This document shows positions 3,926 through 7,010 of a DNA stretch of 7,010 nt, one piece after another. Origin of the DNA: Lysobacteraceae bacterium (GTDB lineage: Bacteria > Pseudomonadota > Gammaproteobacteria > Xanthomonadales > Xanthomonadaceae); contig DMID01000216.1 in assembly GCA_003449195.1 (NCBI GenBank), positions 500 to 7,509 on the forward strand. Direction: 5' to 3'. The position numbers and the translations under genes were made by a program. The stretch's first letter is position 1; every line of letters begins with the position of its first letter. The notes beneath the pieces were generated by a model. That model worked only from the letters and a program-made list of their open reading frames with translations. It was not told the origin of the DNA and made no database searches.

Positions 3926-5986
3926 ATGCCACGCGCCAACCTGTTTTCCCGTACCTCCCTTTCTACCGCCTTGCTGTTGGCGCTGTCCGCCGGCACCGCG
4001 CAGGCTGCCGAAGCAGCGGCGGATGCCCCCCAGCAGAGCCAGCCGGCCAGCGATTCCCGCCACGCCGGCAACCGCAAGGACGTGCACGCCAAGGATCTCG
4101 ACGCCGTCGTGGTCACTGCCAGCCCGCTGCGCGATACCGCCAATGCCCTGAGCAAACCGGCCGAAGTGCTGGCCGGCGAGCGGCTGGACGAACAGCGTGC
4201 CGCCACCCTCGGCGAAACGCTGGCCAAGATTCCCGGCGTGCAGACCTCCAACTTCGGCCCCGGCGTGGGCCGGCCGATCCTGCGCGGCCTGGACGGCCCG
4301 CGCGTGGCCATCCTCAGCGACGGTTTGGCCAGCCAGGACGTGTCCACCGTGAGCCAGGACCATGCGCCGGCGGTGGAGCCCTTCCTCGCCGACCAGATCG
4401 AAGTGCTCAAGGGGCCGTCCACCCTGCTGTACGGCAGCGGCGCCATCGGCGGCGTGGTCAACGTGGTGGACGGCCGCATCCCGGAAGCGGCGATCGATGG
4501 CGGTTTCAGCGGCCGCGCCGAGATGCGCTTCGACGGCGGCGACAAGGATGGCAACACCGACATGGCCCGGGTCGATGGCGGCACCGACAAATTCGCCCTG
4601 CATGCCGATGCGGTCTACCGCAACGCCAAGGACTACGACACGCCGGACGGCCGCCAGCAGAACTCGTTCATCGACACCAAGAGCGGCGGCGTGGGCGGCT
4701 CGCTGGTCGGCGACTGGGGCTTCGTCGGCGTGTCGGCTTCGCGCCTGGAAGACAACTACGGCAATCCCGGCGAGCCGGGCAACCTGGCCGAGGGCGAGCG
4801 CGGCGTGTGGTTGCGCCTGCGCCAGGACAAGTACGACCTGAAGGGGGCGCTGAACGATCCGTGGGGCGAAGGCAGCAGCCTGCGTTACAGCTTCGGCCAC
4901 ACCGGCTATACCCATACCGAATTCGAAGGCGACGAGCCGGGCACGGTGTTCAACAAGAACGCCAACGAGGGCCGCGTCGAAGCCGCCTTCGCACCGGTGG
5001 ACGGCTGGCGCACGGCAGTGGGCCTGCAGGGCAGCCAGAGCCGCTTCGAGGCGATCGGCGAGGAAGGCTTCGTGCCGCGCACCAGTACCCGCTCGCTGGG
5101 CGTGTTCGGCGTGGCGCGCAAGAACTGGGATGCCTTCCAGATCGATGTCGGCGCACGCGTGGACAAGACCAAGGCCGAGCCGGACGGGTTGGCCTCGCGC
5201 AGCTTCACCCCGGCGAGCGTGTCGCTGGCCGGCGCATGGAAGCTCGACGAGAACTGGCGCCTGACCGCCAACCTCGACCGCGCCGAGCGCGCCCCGGCCG
5301 AAGAAGAACTGTTCGCCGACGGCCCGCACATCGCCACGCTGTCCTACGAGATCGGCAACCCCGACATGAAGAAGGAAGCCGCCAACCAGATCGAACTCGG
5401 CCTGCAGTACCAGAGCGGGTTCGTGGATGCCAAGGTATCGGCCTACTACAACCGCTACGACAACTTCATCTACGTGGCCGACACCGGCAAGGGCTGGTAC
5501 TGGGACGAGGAAGACCGCGACCTGCCGATCCGCCAGTGGACGCAGGCCGATGCGCGCTTCCATGGTTTCGAGGGCGAGGCCACGTTCCATCTGGCCAACA
5601 ACGACACCGGCGCATGGGACCTGCGCGTGTTCGGCGACACCGTGCAAGGCCGCCTGGCCGATGGTGGCAACCTGCCGCGCATCCCGCCGTCGCGCTTCGG
5701 TGGCGAATTGCGCTGGGAAGGCACCAGCGGCTGGCGCGCCTCGGCAGCCGCCACCCGCTACAACCGCCAAGACAAGGTGGCCACGGACGAGACGCCGACC
5801 TCGGGCTACACGATGGTCGATGCGCACATCGCTTATCACGTCGATGCCGGCCGCACCGCGTGGGAAGTGTTCCTCGACGGCAACAACCTGGCCGACGAAA
5901 AGGCGCGCGTGCACACCTCCTTCCTGAAGGACGACGTGATGCTGCCCGGCCGCAATGCCTCCTTCGGCGTGCGCGTGTTCTTCTGA
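3926..5986 (+). CDS. TonB-dependent outer-membrane receptor, ZnuD-like (probable zinc uptake)
   Basis: 686 residues. Signal peptide 1-27 (cleavage after AQA); TonB box around 57-65 (KDLDAVVVTA region); plug about 70-185 with GPSTLLYGSGAIGGVVNV near its end; then a beta-barrel closing on Phe686 (GVRVFF), the usual C-terminal assembly signal. Several blocks resemble ZnuD, the Neisseria zinc receptor: SQDHAPAVEPFLADQIEVLKGP in the plug (residues 143-164), RAPAEEELFADGPHIAT with EIGNPDMKKEAANQIELG (455-492), and ADARFHGFEGE (541-551). From memory, ZnuD binds zinc through Asp99-His100, Glu340 and His499; Asp145-His146 and His468 (GPHIAT) here look like counterparts. It lacks the long His-rich loops of Neisseria ZnuD. 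The start follows a weak AGCGGA. A Zur-like site lies 26 bases upstream and a terminator follows. It would import a metal through the outer membrane using TonB energy. Zinc is likely; another metal or chelate is possible. Confidence 0.9.
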   Translation: MPRANLFSRTSLSTALLLALSAGTAQAAEAAADAPQQSQPASDSRHAGNRKDVHAKDLDAVVVTASPLRDTANALSKPAEVLAGERLDEQRAATLGETLAKIPGVQTSNFGPGVGRPILRGLDGPRVAILSDGLASQDVSTVSQDHAPAVEPFLADQIEVLKGPSTLLYGSGAIGGVVNVVDGRIPEAAIDGGFSGRAEMRFDGGDKDGNTDMARVDGGTDKFALHADAVYRNAKDYDTPDGRQQNSFIDTKSGGVGGSLVGDWGFVGVSASRLEDNYGNPGEPGNLAEGERGVWLRLRQDKYDLKGALNDPWGEGSSLRYSFGHTGYTHTEFEGDEPGTVFNKNANEGRVEAAFAPVDGWRTAVGLQGSQSRFEAIGEEGFVPRTSTRSLGVFGVARKNWDAFQIDVGARVDKTKAEPDGLASRSFTPASVSLAGAWKLDENWRLTANLDRAERAPAEEELFADGPHIATLSYEIGNPDMKKEAANQIELGLQYQSGFVDAKVSAYYNRYDNFIYVADTGKGWYWDEEDRDLPIRQWTQADARFHGFEGEATFHLANNDTGAWDLRVFGDTVQGRLADGGNLPRIPPSRFGGELRWEGTSGWRASAAATRYNRQDKVATDETPTSGYTMVDAHIAYHVDAGRTAWEVFLDGNNLADEKARVHTSFLKDDVMLPGRNASFGVRVFF

Positions 5987-6007
5987 TCGCCTGCACCCGC
6001 TGACAAA

Positions 6008-6042
6008 AAAGGCGGCCGGGGCTCCCGTGCCGCCTTTCTCTT
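6008..6042. terminator. Strong intrinsic terminator after the receptor gene, likely bidirectional
   Basis: AAAGGCGGC (6008-6016) pairs perfectly with GCCGCCTTT (6029-6037). CGGG/CCCG inside extends the stem past a single bulged T, with a 3-base loop. TTTCTCTT follows on the plus strand, and the run of six A at 6005-6010 gives six T on the minus strand. It begins 22 bases after the receptor stop. Confidence 0.85.
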
Positions 6043-6069
6043 GCCTTGATGTGTGCATATGCACATACT
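6041..6069 (+). promoter_or_regulatory. Predicted sigma-70 promoter of the MarR-MFS operon
   Basis: TTGCCT (6041-6046, 4 of 6 to TTGACA) and CATACT (6064-6069, 4 of 6 to TATAAT) are separated by the ideal 17 bases. Transcription would start near 6076, giving a short leader before the ATG at 6093. The palindrome at 6052-6065 fills the spacer and touches the -10, so a bound repressor would block polymerase. Confidence 0.45.
6052..6065. promoter_or_regulatory. 14-bp palindrome, likely MarR-family operator
   Basis: TGTGCATATGCACA is a perfect palindrome ending 27 bases before the MarR start, and A/T richer than its surroundings. MarR dimers typically bind such short inverted repeats and repress their own operon. 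Autoregulation here is inferred from position and symmetry. Confidence 0.6.
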
Positions 6070-6092
6070 TGCAAAAAATTCCGGACCCGGGC

Positions 6093-6521
6093 ATGTCCAC
6101 GACGTCTCCCTGCACCTGCTTCCGGCTGCGCCGCGCGGCAAGACACGTTTCGCAGTCCTACGACCGGGCGCTGGAGCCGGCCGGCCTGAGCCTGAACCAA
6201 TATTCGATCCTGCGGCGCTGTGCCGAATCGGTCGCGCTCGGCCCGCTGGCCGAACGGCTCGGCATGGACCGCAGCACGCTCAGCCGCAACCTCGCCCCAT
6301 TGTTGCGGGCCGGTTTGCTGGACGAGCGCCGCGGCGAGGATGCTCGGCAGAGACTGATCGTGCTGACGCTCGCCGGCCAGGCCCGGTTGGCGCAGGCCCG
6401 TCCGTTGTGGCAAACCGCCCAGGATCGGCTCGAAGCGGCATACGGCAAGCACGCCACCGCGCAATTGCATGCGGCACTCGATGCGCTGGATGCGCTGCTG
6501 GTGACGGGAGTCGCCGCGTGA
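6093..6521 (+). CDS. MarR-family winged-helix transcriptional regulator
   Basis: 142 residues, normal for the family. An N-terminal dimerisation helix (FRLRRAARHVSQSYDRAL) is followed by LSLNQYSILRRC. The winged helix-turn-helix spans about 47-92, with recognition helix in LGMDRSTLSRNLAPLLRAG (56-74) and wing LLDERRGEDARQRLIVLT. A C-terminal dimer helix ends the protein. Cys7, Cys9 and Cys43 are the only cysteines. The C-T-C pair just before helix 1 could sense oxidants or electrophiles, but this is a guess. The ATG at 6093 is chosen because it begins directly before the conserved N-terminal helix; the ribosome binding site is weak, and upstream codons run through the terminator. It overlaps the MFS gene by 4 bases and probably controls it as a local repressor released by a substrate of the transporter. 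The ligand is unknown. Confidence 0.9.
   Translation: MSTTSPCTCFRLRRAARHVSQSYDRALEPAGLSLNQYSILRRCAESVALGPLAERLGMDRSTLSRNLAPLLRAGLLDERRGEDARQRLIVLTLAGQARLAQARPLWQTAQDRLEAAYGKHATAQLHAALDALDALLVTGVAA
6506..6510 (+). promoter_or_regulatory. Ribosome binding site GGGAG supporting the GTG start of the MFS gene
   Basis: GGGAG lies 7 bases before the GTG at 6518, within the last codons of the MarR gene. It supports a non-ATG start coupled to the regulator's stop codon. Confidence 0.6.
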
Positions 6522-7010
6522 ACGCGCCCGTCGCCAACCGCCACTGGCCGCTGTTGCTGGCTGCCGGCGGCATCCTGATGATCACCATGGGCATCCGCCA
6601 GACCAGCGGCCTGTTCGTGGACCCGATCCGGCACGACACCGGCCTGGGCATCGCGTCGATCAGTCTGGCGCTGGCCATCGGGCAATTCGTCTGGGGCGCG
6701 GTGCAACCGGTATTCGGCGCCATCGCCGATCGCGAAGGCTCGCAGCGCATGCTGGCCGTCGGCGCGGCCTTGATGGTGGCCGGTCTGGTCGCCACGCCCT
6801 TCATGTCCTCGCAATGGGGGCTGATCGTCAGCATGGGCGTGCTGACCGCCGCCGGTGCCGGCGCCGGCAGTTTCTCGATCCTGATCGGGGCCACCGCGCA
6901 CCGGCTGGCGCCGCAGCAGCGCTCGTTCGCGGCCGGGCTGATCAATGCCGGCGGCTCGCTCGGCCAGTTCGTGTTCGCCCCGCTGGTGCAGGCGATGATC
7001 GCGCTGACCG
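6518..7010 (+). CDS. Major facilitator superfamily (MFS) transporter, N-terminal part, cut by window edge
   Basis: The first 164 residues are present; about 230-240 more would be expected. About five membrane segments are visible: ~12-34, 46-68, 78-95, 101-124 and 137-160. The MFS motif A between segments 2 and 3 is good: GAIADREGSQR (67-77), with the conserved Asp71-Arg72. TM4 is Gly/Ala-rich (GVLTAAGAGAGSFSILIG). The RQTSGLFVDPI stretch in TM1 is distinctive, but I cannot tie it to a substrate-defined subfamily. It starts with GTG, overlapping the MarR stop as GTGA, so translation is coupled. Function is either efflux or uptake of a small molecule, probably one sensed by the MarR protein. 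Substrate unknown. Confidence 0.88.
   Translation, partial: MNAPVANRHWPLLLAAGGILMITMGIRQTSGLFVDPIRHDTGLGIASISLALAIGQFVWGAVQPVFGAIADREGSQRMLAVGAALMVAGLVATPFMSSQWGLIVSMGVLTAAGAGAGSFSILIGATAHRLAPQQRSFAAGLINAGGSLGQFVFAPLVQAMIALT

Noticed and set aside
3841..6003. Plus-strand open frame of 720 codons in a different frame over the receptor
   Set aside because: Composition is Arg/Pro/Gly-rich without domains. The in-register frame 3926-5986 has a signal peptide, TonB box, plug and barrel motifs.
5955..6092. 46-residue N-terminal extension of the MarR protein
   Set aside because: It would be translated through the receptor's end, the terminator hairpin and the predicted promoter. The family core begins right after the 6093 ATG.
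3323..6115. Minus-strand open frame of 930 codons running antisense to the whole receptor gene into the MerC-like gene
   Set aside because: Only its last ~150 codons (the MerC-like protein) have protein character. The rest is a low-complexity mirror of the receptor's codon bias, as common in high-GC genomes, and it spans the promoter region and the terminator.
1..7010. Mobile element, CRISPR array, tRNA or rRNA
   Set aside because: I saw no transposase or integrase motifs, no regularly spaced direct repeats, no paired terminal repeats and no tRNA-like cloverleaf. All genes look like ordinary chromosomal genes of one base composition.

Overview
The window is high-GC, gene-dense bacterial DNA. 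Gene content and protein style suggest a gamma-proteobacterium of the Xanthomonadaceae (Xanthomonas, Stenotrophomonas, Pseudoxanthomonas or a relative). The clearest pointer is a nucleotide pyrophosphatase/phosphodiesterase whose catalytic residues all sit at a constant six-residue offset from the numbering I recall for the Xanthomonas enzyme. The genus is inferred; there is no rRNA or other decisive marker.

Layout. (1) Positions 1-1548, minus strand: an operon of an ECF-type sigma factor, a single-pass membrane protein that is probably its anti-sigma factor, and an exported DUF4097-type protein that runs off the left edge. Both junctions are 4-base ATGA overlaps, so the three genes look translationally coupled. 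(2) Positions 1679-2968, plus strand: a lipoprotein NPP-family phosphodiesterase, divergent from the sigma operon. (3) Positions 3029-3208, minus strand: a 59-residue small ribosomal-subunit protein THX with a lysine/alanine tail. (4) Positions 3323-5986: a divergent pair, a small MerC-domain membrane protein (minus) and a 686-residue TonB-dependent receptor resembling the zinc receptor ZnuD (plus). Two 13-bp palindromes resembling the Zur-box core lie between them, one next to each gene. (5) A strong hairpin terminator follows the receptor. (6) Positions 6093-7010, plus strand: a MarR-family regulator and a GTG-started MFS transporter (cut by the right edge) that overlap by 4 bases. A 14-bp perfect palindrome in the predicted promoter is the likely operator.

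The most notable unit is (4). Receptor type, His/Cys-rich inner-membrane partner and paired Zur-like sites together suggest a zinc-repressed module that moves a metal across the outer membrane and handles it at the inner membrane. The role of the MerC-like protein is inferred and appears little described. Units (1) and (6) are self-contained regulatory cassettes whose signals and cargo cannot be read from the sequence. I found no tRNA, rRNA, CRISPR array, insertion sequence or other mobile element. The longest gene-free stretches are about 110-145 bases, and each is described below.
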